Source: PHBD01 sp964578535 (GTDB taxonomy: Bacteria; Desulfobacterota; Syntrophia; Syntrophales; PHBD01). Taken from it: a stretch of 64,000 bases of DNA. How positions within the stretch are numbered: the stretch's first letter is position 1; every line of letters begins with the position of its first letter. The stretch is taken from NCBI GenBank assembly GCA_964578535.1, contig CAZODI010000009.1:1-64000 (forward strand). The letters are read 5' to 3'. A model generated the notes under the pieces. The model was not told the origin of the DNA and did no database searches. It saw only the letters and a program-made list of their open reading frames with translations. Of the stretch, positions 17,310-25,546 are shown piece after piece. The position numbers and the translations under genes are program-made.

Positions 17310-19217
17310 CTACCGGACCTTTCCCCCCGTCAGGGCGGAGCGGTCGAAGGTTACCAGCGTCAGGCCCTCTTCGCTGTCCGTTGCCAGGAGCATGCCCCGC
17401 GACTCGACTCCCATGAGTTTTGTGGGCTTGAGGTTCACGACGACGACGATCGTTTTTCCCACCAGGTCTTCCGCTTTGTAGTCCTTCCCGACGCCGGCGA
17501 CGATGGTGCGCTCCTCTCCGATGTCGATTTTCAGCTTCATGAGCTTGTTCGACTTCGGCACCGGTTCCGCCTCCAGGATCTTCGCGGCCCGGAGGTCGAT
17601 CTTCTCGAAATCCTCGTAGGAGATTTCCGGCTTGATGGGTGCCAGGGGGGCCTTTTTCGTCTCCACGGGCTGTTCCTCCTTGCTGAAGGTAATGCGCGGG
17701 AACAGCGATTCGCCGCGCGTCAGGGCCAACCCAGGGGCCAGGCCGCCCCATGTCCGGATGGCATCGATGGTCTGCCGGCCCGGATCGACGATGCCGATCT
17801 GCCGGAGGATCTTCTCCGCCGAGCCCGGCATGAACGGCGCCACCAGGTTTGCCACAATTCTCAATGTTTCCAATAAATTGTACAGGATTGTCTCCAGCCG
17901 GCCCTTCCGCTCCGGATCCTTGGCCAGGTTCCAGGGTTCCCGTTCGACGATGTACTTGTTCGTGATGCTGATGAGATCCCAGATGGCGATCAAAGCCTTG
18001 TGCAGGGCCAGCTCCGCGAAGCAGGACTCCACTTCGGCAAGGGCCCGGGCGGCGGTTTCCTGCAGGATCCCGTCTTCCTCCGGTACGATTTCCGTCGGGA
18101 AGGGAACCTTCCCGCCGCCGTATTTGACGGCCATGGTCACCGACCGGCTCACCAGGTTTCCGAGGTCGTTGGCCAGATCGGAGTTGACCCGCTGGACGAA
18201 GGCCTCCTCGCTGAAGCTCGAATCGAGCCCGAAGACCATGTCCCGAAGGAGGAAATAGCGGAAAGCGTCCAGGCCGTACTTGTCTTTCAGGTCCAGGGGC
18301 TTGACGACGTTCCCCAGGCTCTTGGACATCTTGCTCTGATCGACGTTCCAGTAGCCGTGAACATTCAGGTTCCGGTAGGGCTCGATCCCGGCGGCCTTCA
18401 GCATGGTGGGCCAGTAGATCCCGTGGGGCTTGAGGATGTCCTTCGCGATGAGGTGCTGGGCCGCCGGCCAGAAGATCGGGAATTTTTCGCCGTCGGGGTA
18501 ACCGACGCCGGTCACGTAGTTGATCAGGGCGTCGAACCAGACGTACGTCACGTAGTTATCGTCAAAAGGAAGGTCGATGCCCCAGGTGAGGCGGCTCTTC
18601 GGCCGGGAGATGCACAGGTCTTCGAGAGGCTCCCGGAGGAAGGCCAGGACCTCGTTCCGGTACCGCTCGGGGCGGATGAAATCGGGGTGGTCCTGGACGT
18701 ACTGGATCAGCCAGTCCTGGTAGGCGCTCATCTTGAAGAAGTAGTTGCTTTCCTTGCGGTGCAGGGGAGGCGTCTGGTGGTCGGGGCACTTGCCGTCGAC
18801 CAGCTCCTTCTCGGTGTAGAAGCGTTCGCAGCCGACGCAATAGTAGCCCTCGTAGTGGCCGAAATAGATGTCACCCTGGTCGTAGACCTTCTGGAGGATG
18901 GCCTGGACGGTCCGGACGTGATTCTGGTCGGTCGTGCGGATGAAATAGTCATTGGTGACCATCAGCTCCGGCCAGAGCTCCCGGAACTGGGCGCTGATCC
19001 GGTCGGTGAATTCCTGGGGGCTGATGCCTGCCTTGGCGGAGGCCTCGGCGATCTTGTCCCCGTGCTCGTCGGTTCCGGTGAGGAAGAAGGTCCGGTAGCC
19101 GAGGCTCCGGTGGTAGCGGGCCAGCACGTCGGCTACGATGGTGGTGTAGGCGTGGCCGATGTGGGGTGAGGCGTTTACGTAGTAGATGGGCGTGGTGATG
19201 TAGTAGGCCTTTTCCAT
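17310..19217 (-). CDS. metG: Methionyl-tRNA synthetase
   Basis: The 635-residue class I synthetase charges tRNA-Met. It shows ASPHIGHAYT (HIGH signature) near residue 19, a zinc knuckle (CVGCERFYTEKELVDGKCPDH), and KMSKSLGN at about 300. The C-terminal domain (about 530-635) is the EMAPII-like tRNA-binding OB fold, consistent with a dimeric bacterial MetRS. The ATG at 19217 has AGAGGA upstream; a frame extension to 19460 is antisense to ricT and was discarded. It is the last gene of the long xseA-to-metG minus-strand block. Confidence 0.95.
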   Translation of the reverse strand: MEKAYYITTPIYYVNASPHIGHAYTTIVADVLARYHRSLGYRTFFLTGTDEHGDKIAEASAKAGISPQEFTDRISAQFRELWPELMVTNDYFIRTTDQNHVRTVQAILQKVYDQGDIYFGHYEGYYCVGCERFYTEKELVDGKCPDHQTPPLHRKESNYFFKMSAYQDWLIQYVQDHPDFIRPERYRNEVLAFLREPLEDLCISRPKSRLTWGIDLPFDDNYVTYVWFDALINYVTGVGYPDGEKFPIFWPAAQHLIAKDILKPHGIYWPTMLKAAGIEPYRNLNVHGYWNVDQSKMSKSLGNVVKPLDLKDKYGLDAFRYFLLRDMVFGLDSSFSEEAFVQRVNSDLANDLGNLVSRSVTMAVKYGGGKVPFPTEIVPEEDGILQETAARALAEVESCFAELALHKALIAIWDLISITNKYIVEREPWNLAKDPERKGRLETILYNLLETLRIVANLVAPFMPGSAEKILRQIGIVDPGRQTIDAIRTWGGLAPGLALTRGESLFPRITFSKEEQPVETKKAPLAPIKPEISYEDFEKIDLRAAKILEAEPVPKSNKLMKLKIDIGEERTIVAGVGKDYKAEDLVGKTIVVVVNLKPTKLMGVESRGMLLATDSEEGLTLVTFDRSALTGGKVR

Positions 19218-19273
19218 GTGTGGTTCCTCTGACAGGTTGCTCGAAAAGCCGTCCGCCGGACCGTCTCGGCCGG

Positions 19274-20083
19274 CTAATCCGGGTCTTTGATGCTCAGGGT
19301 CACTTCCTTGCCGTCTTCCAGCTGGACCATGACGTCTCCCTTGAGGACGTTCTGCCGGATGACCTTGCCGGCGCCCCCTTCGGTCTGGACGACCTTGCCG
19401 CATTTGGGGAGTTTTTTCTTTCGTTCCGCATAGCTGTCGTACTCGTAAGCCAGGCAGCACATAAGCCGTCCGCAGAGCCCGGAGATCTTCTCGGGATTGA
19501 GGGACATCCCCTGCTCCTTGGCCATCTTGACGGTGACCCGGTCCAGGTTGGAAAGGAATCCCGCGCAGCAGACCTCCCGTCCGCAGATGCCCATGCCCTT
19601 GAGCAGGCGCGTCTCCTGCCTCGCCCCGATCTGGCGGAGCTCGATTCGGATCCGGAACCGCTGGACGAGATCCTTCACGAGTTCCCGAAAGTCCACCCGG
19701 TTGTCCGCGGTGAAGTAAAAGATTACTTTGCTCCGGTCAAAGAGGCATTCGGCCTCGATGAGCTTCATGGGCAGACCCCGCTCGGCGATGCGCTCCTTGC
19801 AGAACCGGTAGCACTCCTGTTCGAACCGCTGCAGATCCATGCGGACCTGGAGATCCTCGTCCGTGGCGATACGCAGCACCTTCTTCAGGGAGGCCGGCGG
19901 TTCGGACAGGGGGATCATGCTGTTCGTGGTTGCAACCAGCCCGAGGGCCGGACCGAACTCTGTATCCACGACCACGGCGTCTTCCCGGTTCAGGGACAAC
20001 CCTCCGGCGTCAAACAGGTATGTTTTGCCTTCCCTCCGGAACCGTACACCGACAATCCGGGGTTCGGCGGTCGCTTCTTCCAT
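19274..20083 (-). CDS. ricT: PSP1-domain protein RicT/YaaT
   Basis: The 269-residue PSP1-superfamily protein has the characteristic cysteine cluster CGREVCCAGFL...CGRLMCCLAYE. In Bacillus, RicT acts with RicA and RicF as an Fe-S complex affecting RNA maturation; that function is not demonstrated in proteobacteria. The start is ATG 20083, 5 nt past the holB stop. The order tmk-holB-ricT-metG is a conserved neighbourhood in many bacteria, which supports the assignment. Confidence 0.88.
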   Translation of the reverse strand: MEEATAEPRIVGVRFRREGKTYLFDAGGLSLNREDAVVVDTEFGPALGLVATTNSMIPLSEPPASLKKVLRIATDEDLQVRMDLQRFEQECYRFCKERIAERGLPMKLIEAECLFDRSKVIFYFTADNRVDFRELVKDLVQRFRIRIELRQIGARQETRLLKGMGICGREVCCAGFLSNLDRVTVKMAKEQGMSLNPEKISGLCGRLMCCLAYEYDSYAERKKKLPKCGKVVQTEGGAGKVIRQNVLKGDVMVQLEDGKEVTLSIKDPD

Positions 20084-20088
20084 GGCGG

Positions 20089-21090
20089 TCACTTTCCGGC
20101 CCGTACCGGAGGCGGTCCGGCCCACTTGAGAACCATCGCCTCCAGGACAAGGGGACGGTTCGCGTTCTGCTCCACGGCCCGCTGAGTCCTGCTCACGGCA
20201 TCCAGCCGGGCGAGAAGTTCCCGTCCGGAGAGCGTCTTCGACAGGGGGCCGATCAGGTCCAGGCGGTCGCCGTACAGGAGAAGTTCCCGGAGTTCCGTTT
20301 CTTTCCAGACAAGAAGATCCCGCAGGAACAGGCGAACCATTTCCAGGCGCCGGAGAACCTCCTCCCGGTCTTTTCCCAGTGAAGCCGGAAGGGTCGGATG
20401 CGGGGGGAATGTCCGATTCCGCAGGGTTTCGGCGACGGCTTCCATGATCTCGTCGCGGATCCGGATGTCGTCTTCCCGGGCCATTTCCAGTGCCCGGCCG
20501 ATGCTTCCGCCCGCGGAGGAGGCCAGCGTTCGGGCCTGGGCCTCTGAAAAATCCATATGTTCGCGCAAGAATAGGGCAATCGCCTCCGTTTGTAAAGGGT
20601 TGAATGGGAGGTGCTGGCACCGGGAAAGGATGGTGGAGGGGAGGCGGTGGGGCCGGCTCGTGACGAGGATCAGGTGATTCCGGGGTGACGGCTCCTCCAG
20701 GGTCTTCAGCAGGGCGTTTGCCGCCGGCTCGTTCATGCGGTCCGCCTCCAGGATGAGAAAGACCCGCCGGCCCCCCTCGAGCGGCCGGAACCCCATCTGG
20801 TCCTGGAGAGTGCGGATGTCGCCGATTCGGATGAAGGGGCCCGTGGGACGGACGGTGACCGCATCGGGGTGGTTTCCGCTGTCGTATTTCCGGCAGGAGG
20901 GGCAATCGCCGCAGGCGTCGTCTTCCATTCGGGTGCAGTTGAGGGCCTTGGCGAACGTTTCCGCTACGGTTCGCTTCCCGATGCCGTCCATGCCCCGGAA
21001 AAGATAGGCGTGGGCGATCCGGCCGGAAGCGAGGGCCCGCCTCAGGATGGCGATTGGTTTTTCGTGGCCGCAGATATCCCCGAAGGGCAT
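20089..21090 (-). CDS. holB: DNA polymerase III delta' subunit
   Basis: This clamp-loader subunit has 333 residues. AAA+ P-loop GMDGIGKRT lies near residues 33-41, zinc-module cysteines are seen as CGDCPSC, and sensor-type motifs LLKTLEEPSPRNHLILVTSRP and LSRCQHLPF match delta' and gamma/tau. Its N-terminal coding region overlaps the 3' end of tmk by 49 nt. In the replisome it helps open the beta clamp on DNA. Confidence 0.9.
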   Translation of the reverse strand: MPFGDICGHEKPIAILRRALASGRIAHAYLFRGMDGIGKRTVAETFAKALNCTRMEDDACGDCPSCRKYDSGNHPDAVTVRPTGPFIRIGDIRTLQDQMGFRPLEGGRRVFLILEADRMNEPAANALLKTLEEPSPRNHLILVTSRPHRLPSTILSRCQHLPFNPLQTEAIALFLREHMDFSEAQARTLASSAGGSIGRALEMAREDDIRIRDEIMEAVAETLRNRTFPPHPTLPASLGKDREEVLRRLEMVRLFLRDLLVWKETELRELLLYGDRLDLIGPLSKTLSGRELLARLDAVSRTQRAVEQNANRPLVLEAMVLKWAGPPPVRAGK

Positions 21091-21737
21091 GAATCACCTG
21101 CTGTCGGGAGGAGGGCGTCCAGGTGCGAGCAGACCTCCCGGTGGATTTCCTCGATGGATCGGTCGCCGTCGATGACCCGGAAGCGGTCCGGTTCCTGCCG
21201 GGCCATCTCGAGGTAGCCCGAGCGGACCCGGTGATGGAACGCCAGCTCTTCGTGCTCGAAGCGGTCTTCCATGGGGCCGGGCTGGCGGGACGCCCGGTCG
21301 AGAGCCCGTTCGAGGCCGGTCTCGACAGGCATGTCGATCAGGATGGTGAGCCGGGGAACCAGTCCGCCGCCGGCAAAGGAGTTTACCTTCCGGACAAAGG
21401 CGGAATCGAGCCGGCGCCCGAATCCCTGGTAGGCCACTGTGGCGTCGGAGAAGCGGTCGCAGAGAACCCAGCGGCCTTCCCGGAGGGCCGGCAGGATCAG
21501 CTCCTGCACGTGCTGGCTTCGGGCGGCGGCGAAAAGGAGCAACTCCGCCTCGGCCCCGATGGCAACGGATCCCCGGTTCAGGAGGAGTTCCCGAATCCGG
21601 ACTCCCAGGGACGTCCCCCCGGGTTCGCCGGTCACCAGGGTCCGGACCCCCCGCGCCTCGATGTGTCGGGCCGCCAGGCGAATTTGGGTGCTCTTGCCCG
21701 ATCCCTCGATGCCTTCAAAGGTGATGAAGGGTCCCAT
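21042..21737 (-). CDS. tmk: Thymidylate kinase
   Basis: Tmk phosphorylates dTMP to dTDP. The 231-residue protein has P-loop FEGIEGSGKSTQ near residues 7-18, TGEPGGT and the DRFSDATVAYQGFGR substrate segment. The start is ATG 21737 with GGAG 6 nt upstream, which gives a standard family N-terminus; the frame extending to 21809 adds a non-conserved leader. The C-terminal 20 residues overlap holB in another frame, a tight overlap within the operon. Confidence 0.93.
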   Translation of the reverse strand: MGPFITFEGIEGSGKSTQIRLAARHIEARGVRTLVTGEPGGTSLGVRIRELLLNRGSVAIGAEAELLLFAAARSQHVQELILPALREGRWVLCDRFSDATVAYQGFGRRLDSAFVRKVNSFAGGGLVPRLTILIDMPVETGLERALDRASRQPGPMEDRFEHEELAFHHRVRSGYLEMARQEPDRFRVIDGDRSIEEIHREVCSHLDALLPTAGDSCPSGISAATKNQSPS

Positions 21738-21865
21738 GGAGGACTCCCGCCAGGAGAAAGCCTGACCGCGCCGCCGGATGACGGCCTGAAAATGCAAGAG
21801 GGGAAACAACCGGGCCGGAGGGGCCGGCGGCTTCCCCTATTCCCCTTGTCCGGACAATCGTCCGT

Positions 21866-22045
21866 CTATTTTTCCTCTCCCGGGATGATCGCCTCCACCG
21901 GGCACTGGTCGGCACAGGCTCCGCAGTCCGTGCAGAGATTCGGGTCGATCACGTATTTGTCATCCCCCTCGGTGATGGCCTCGACGGGACACTCGCTCTC
22001 GCAGGATCCGCAGGCTATGCAGTCATCGGTTATTACGTAAGCCAT
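21866..22045 (-). CDS. 2[4Fe-4S] ferredoxin
   Basis: The 59-residue clostridial-type ferredoxin starts MAYVITDDCIACGSCESECP and contains a second CTDCGACADQCPVEAI repeat. Eight cysteines in two CxxCxxCxxxCP sets bind two 4Fe-4S clusters for low-potential electron transfer. GGAG lies 10 nt before the ATG. It is next to nfu, which may supply clusters, and upstream of tmk. The two-cluster ferredoxin is common in anaerobes. Confidence 0.93.
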   Translation of the reverse strand: MAYVITDDCIACGSCESECPVEAITEGDDKYVIDPNLCTDCGACADQCPVEAIIPGEEK

Positions 22046-22110
22046 TTTTACGAAGCTCCTTTTGTTTTTTCACTCTTTCAAGACCGGCCGCCCGGCCGCC
22101 GGGCCTCGGT

Positions 22111-22332
22111 CTAAACCGCAACAACTTCTTTGATTTCCGGCATCTCCCGCTGGAGGTACCGCTGAATTCCCATTTTCAGGGTCATCTGGGACATCGGGCA
22201 TCCCTTGCAGGCTCCCGTCAGGCGGACCCGGACCACCCCTTCTTCGGAGACGTCCACCAGCTCGACGTCTCCCCCATCCGCCTGGAGACTGGGGCGAACC
22301 TTTTCCAGGATGGCTCTGACGCGCTCTTTCAT
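22111..22332 (-). CDS. nfu: NifU C-terminal domain Fe-S scaffold protein
   Basis: The 73-residue protein corresponds only to the NifU/Nfu domain: MKERVRAILEKVRPSLQADG at the start, then GACKGCPMSQMTLK with the CxxC that holds a 4Fe-4S cluster at the dimer interface. It is a carrier or scaffold in Fe-S cluster assembly. GGGAGG lies 5 nt upstream. It is adjacent to a ferredoxin gene and to the 4Fe-4S enzyme IspH, plausible clients. Confidence 0.9.
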   Translation of the reverse strand: MKERVRAILEKVRPSLQADGGDVELVDVSEEGVVRVRLTGACKGCPMSQMTLKMGIQRYLQREMPEIKEVVAV

Positions 22333-22357
22333 GGCGACCTCCCGACCGTTCAGCCCC

Positions 22358-22945
22358 TCAGTGGGGCATTTCCTCGATCATGGTCTTGAACAGGCTCTCC
22401 GCCACGTCCTTCAGGTCCGGCTTGATCAGGTAATACCGGGAGGTTTCGTGGTGTGCCGCCTTCCACATGACTTTTCCGGTGGAGGCCTCCACCATCTTGA
22501 GGGAGAGGCCGACCTTGCCGACTTTCTTCTCGCCTTCCATCGTGTAATTCCAGTAGTCCACGCTGGTCACCAGGAAGGCATCCACCCGGCACAGTTCCCC
22601 GATGCGGCGGCTCAGCGCGGGATCGGAGAAATTCACCGTCTTGAGCTTGGTCAGGTAGTCCAGAAGGGCCTTGCGAAGATCCTCGTTGGACTGGACCTGG
22701 CGGCCGATGGCGTCGGCCGCCACCACGTCGGTAAACCATTTCCTGTTCACCAGGACCGCGGCGATGACCTCGTCCGCCGCACCCCGGGCTTCCTCATAAG
22801 TTCCCGCATCGACGGGCAGGACGCCGATCCGCTGGGGATGAAAATCCTTGGCTTCCGGGGAGACCTGGGAATAGCGGAGACCACCGCATCCGGCAAGAAG
22901 CAGAACCAGGAACACCCCCCATGCGATTCCAGCGGATCTCTTCAT
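22358..22945 (-). CDS. Lipoprotein resembling the DUF799/GNA1162 family
   Basis: The 195-residue protein has a signal peptide with lipobox LAGC at about residues 17-20. The mature part (RIGVLPVDAGTYEEARGAAD, CRVDAFLVTSVDYWNY, GLSLKMVEASTGKVMWKA) resembles GNA1162/CsgG-like outer-membrane lipoproteins that recognise or build envelope assemblies. GGAGG lies 7 nt before the ATG. It sits between ispH and nfu without an obvious functional link. Confidence 0.7.
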   Translation of the reverse strand: MKRSAGIAWGVFLVLLLAGCGGLRYSQVSPEAKDFHPQRIGVLPVDAGTYEEARGAADEVIAAVLVNRKWFTDVVAADAIGRQVQSNEDLRKALLDYLTKLKTVNFSDPALSRRIGELCRVDAFLVTSVDYWNYTMEGEKKVGKVGLSLKMVEASTGKVMWKAAHHETSRYYLIKPDLKDVAESLFKTMIEEMPH

Positions 22946-22968
22946 GATCGTACCTCCACGATTTCACA

Positions 22969-24711
22969 TCAGGCGAAACGGCCGATTCCCGTCCAGAACA
23001 GGGCGGCCAAACCCGCAATGAAATAGGTCGTTTCCAGCAAACCCTCCAGAACTACACCGGAAAGTCCGGACCTTCTATCACAAAGGCGGAAACAAATCCA
23101 CAGGTAAAAGGGACAGCACAGGAGCAGCCAGGCAAAGGGGGTCACCCATCCGGCCGCGGCGGCCGCCACGAGAAGCAGGACGGAAAAGAAAATGAAGGAC
23201 TTCAACAAATTCTGGGTTTTATCCTTCCCGATCACAACAGGGATCGTTTCCCGTCCCAGGAGCCGGTCGCTTTGAAGATCCTGCAGGTCCGAAAGGGCCG
23301 AGCGGACGACGACCAGGGAAAAGATGAACAGGAAGGAAACGATCCAGCCCGCCTCCAGGCCGAAGCCGTCCCTGAGCGTCGGCAAAACGGCCGTGACGGC
23401 GGCCCAGGCGGCCGCCATGGAGACATTCTTCGATCCCGGGATGTCTCGGAACGTCTCGAATTTCCATTTGTTGGGCCATATCCGGACGTTGTAGAGCATG
23501 CCGAGAACCGAAAGCACCAGGAGGAACAGGAACGAGGCCATGCCCGCCAGGAAGGATCCTGCGAGCGCGAGAACCATGGAAACAATGCCCAGCTTTGCGT
23601 ACAGGCGGCGGTGGCGGCGATAGGAGGCTTCCCGGAACGTCCCCAGGATGGAACTGGTGCGGGGGTTCATGACCCGGTTGAGGGTGTGCATCGCGTAGAC
23701 ATACAGTGCCGCCGTCCAGACCGGGAGGAATTCCGGGGGGCGGCCCTGGAGGAGCAGGCAGGCCAGCGTCAGGACCCCGGCACCGAGGGAGGAGAAGACG
23801 TCTGTCTTGACCAGGAGAATCCATCCCTGGAAAAGACTGCGCAGCAGACCCTTGCGGCGATCCTGTTCCTTCCGGAGTCCTTCCACGACCCGGTCGATGA
23901 TCCAGTTCGGCGTGGAGGCGCCGGCGGACACGCCGATGCGGTCGTAGCGGGAGAGGTCGATTCCCGCCAGTTCGTCCGCCGTCTCGATGTGGAAGGTCGG
24001 CGTTCCCGTCTGGGCGGCCAGGGCCGCCAGGCGCAGTGTATTGGCGCTGTTCCGCCCGCCGACGATGAAAAAGGCGTCCAGCTCCGGGGCCATGGCCTCG
24101 ATCTCCCGCTGCCGCTCCTCCGTGGAGTTGCAGATCGTGTCGAAAACAAGCGTCTCGGGGAAGCGCTCCTGGATCCGGCGGACAACCCGGTGGAAGGTGT
24201 CCAGGCTCTGGGTCGTCTGGGCGACGACGCACACCTTGCGGAGATCCGGCAGGGACGCCACCTGTTCCTCGCTCTGGATGACGATGCCCCGCTCGCCGGC
24301 GAATCCGAGCAACCCGTTCACCTCCGGGTGATGGGGATCTCCGATGATGAGGATGTCGTAGTCCCGGGAGGCGTGTTTCTTTATGATGGCCTGGACATGG
24401 CCGACTTTGGGGCAGGTGGCGTCGACGATCTTCAGGCCCGAATCCCGAATGATCCGCCTCTCCTCCGGCGAGATGCCGTGGGCTCGGATGATGAGGGTGG
24501 CCCCTTCCCGGGGCTCCCGGATCTCCTCGATTGTCCGGATGGGGCGGAACCCCCTTTTTTCAAGGAGTTCAACGGTCTGGGGGTTGTGGATAAGGGGACC
24601 GAACGTGTAGAAGCGGGTCTTGCCCTGGGGAAGGGGCATGTCGAGGACCATGTCCACGGCCCGTTTGACGCCCATGCAGAAGCCGGCGGTCTTTGCCAGT
24701 TTAACGCTCAT
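22969..24711 (-). CDS. ispH: IspH (HMBPP reductase) fused to UbiA-like membrane domain
   Basis: The 580-residue protein is about twice normal IspH length. Residues 1-280 are complete IspH: cluster ligands C12 (GFCMGVKRAV), C100 (DATCPKVGH) and C194 (DTICNSTEE), with active-site H42, H78, H128 and E130. It makes IPP and DMAPP from HMBPP. Residues about 290-580 form a polytopic domain (about seven helices) like UbiA prenyltransferases: the second Asp motif D475-x2-D478-x3-D482 is intact, but the first is degenerate (NRVMN at 345-349). The start at 24711 overlaps the end of tlyA by 11 nt. A membrane-tethered IspH, or channelling to a prenyltransferase, is inferred. Confidence 0.88.
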   Translation of the reverse strand: MSVKLAKTAGFCMGVKRAVDMVLDMPLPQGKTRFYTFGPLIHNPQTVELLEKRGFRPIRTIEEIREPREGATLIIRAHGISPEERRIIRDSGLKIVDATCPKVGHVQAIIKKHASRDYDILIIGDPHHPEVNGLLGFAGERGIVIQSEEQVASLPDLRKVCVVAQTTQSLDTFHRVVRRIQERFPETLVFDTICNSTEERQREIEAMAPELDAFFIVGGRNSANTLRLAALAAQTGTPTFHIETADELAGIDLSRYDRIGVSAGASTPNWIIDRVVEGLRKEQDRRKGLLRSLFQGWILLVKTDVFSSLGAGVLTLACLLLQGRPPEFLPVWTAALYVYAMHTLNRVMNPRTSSILGTFREASYRRHRRLYAKLGIVSMVLALAGSFLAGMASFLFLLVLSVLGMLYNVRIWPNKWKFETFRDIPGSKNVSMAAAWAAVTAVLPTLRDGFGLEAGWIVSFLFIFSLVVVRSALSDLQDLQSDRLLGRETIPVVIGKDKTQNLLKSFIFFSVLLLVAAAAAGWVTPFAWLLLCCPFYLWICFRLCDRRSGLSGVVLEGLLETTYFIAGLAALFWTGIGRFA

Positions 24712-25522
24712 GGCTCCCGGGCGTCCTTTCCGCGTTCTCCGAGGGTTCCGGCGGTGTTGCCTCATCCGTCTCGGACGGGGCCGACGCCAGGATGAAAAAC
24801 TCGCGGTTTCCGGCGGGGCCCGGCAGGGAGGATTCGCAGGTTCCCCGGACGTCGAGGCCCTCGTCCCGGCAGAACCGCTCTATTTCCTCCACGACCTCCC
24901 TGTGGGCGACAGGATCGCGGACAACGCCGCCCTTTCCGACCCGTTCGCGCCCCGCTTCGAACTGGGGCTTGATCAGGGCCAGGAGAATCCCGCCCGGCTT
25001 CAACCAGCGCAGCGCCGCCGGAATGACCAGCTTGAGGGAAATGAAGGAGGCGTCGATGGTGACCAGGTCCACCGGCCCGTCGAGGTCTTTCCCGTTGTAG
25101 ATCCGGATGTTCGTCCGTTCCACGGGCACGACGCGCGGGTCCTGGCGGAGTTTCCAGGCCAACTGCCCGTAGCCCACGTCCAGGGCGTACACCTTCCGGG
25201 CTCCGGACTGCAGGAGGCAGTCGGTGAACCCGCCGGTGGACGCCCCCACGTCGAGGCAAATCATATCAGAGACGGAGAGGGAAAAGGCTTCGAGGGCTCC
25301 CTGGAGCTTCACCCCCCCTCGGCTCACGTAGGGGTGGTCGGCCGTCCGGAGGCGGACAACCGCGTCGGCGGACAGGAAGGAGCCCGGCTTGTCGATGGGC
25401 ATTTCCTCCACCAGGACGGCGCCCGCCAGGATCAGGGCCCGTGCCCGCTCGCGGCTGCTGCAGAGCCCCCGCTCGACGAGAAGCGCATCGAGCCGGACAC
25501 GCTGCTTCTTTTCCTTTTTCAT
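24701..25522 (-). CDS. tlyA: TlyA family rRNA (cytidine-2'-O)-methyltransferase
   Basis: The 273-residue protein has an N-terminal S4 RNA-binding domain (MKKEKKQRVRLDALLVERGL...) and a C-terminal FtsJ-like methyltransferase with SAM motif CLDVGASTGGFTDCLLQ, then DVGYGQLAWKLR and the IKPQFE lysine segment. TlyA proteins 2'-O-methylate 16S and 23S rRNA and influence capreomycin sensitivity. The last 25 residues form an acidic, Pro-rich tail. It lies between dxs and ispH, a usual deltaproteobacterial order. Confidence 0.92.
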   Translation of the reverse strand: MKKEKKQRVRLDALLVERGLCSSRERARALILAGAVLVEEMPIDKPGSFLSADAVVRLRTADHPYVSRGGVKLQGALEAFSLSVSDMICLDVGASTGGFTDCLLQSGARKVYALDVGYGQLAWKLRQDPRVVPVERTNIRIYNGKDLDGPVDLVTIDASFISLKLVIPAALRWLKPGGILLALIKPQFEAGRERVGKGGVVRDPVAHREVVEEIERFCRDEGLDVRGTCESSLPGPAGNREFFILASAPSETDEATPPEPSENAERTPGSHER

Positions 25523-25546
25523 GGCTGCCTGCGGGAAAGGGTTGCG

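Noticed and set aside
24585..24593. Perfect DnaA box (TGTGGATAA)
   Set aside because: A single copy inside the ispH coding sequence, with no cluster of boxes or AT-rich unwinding region, so not evidence of an origin.
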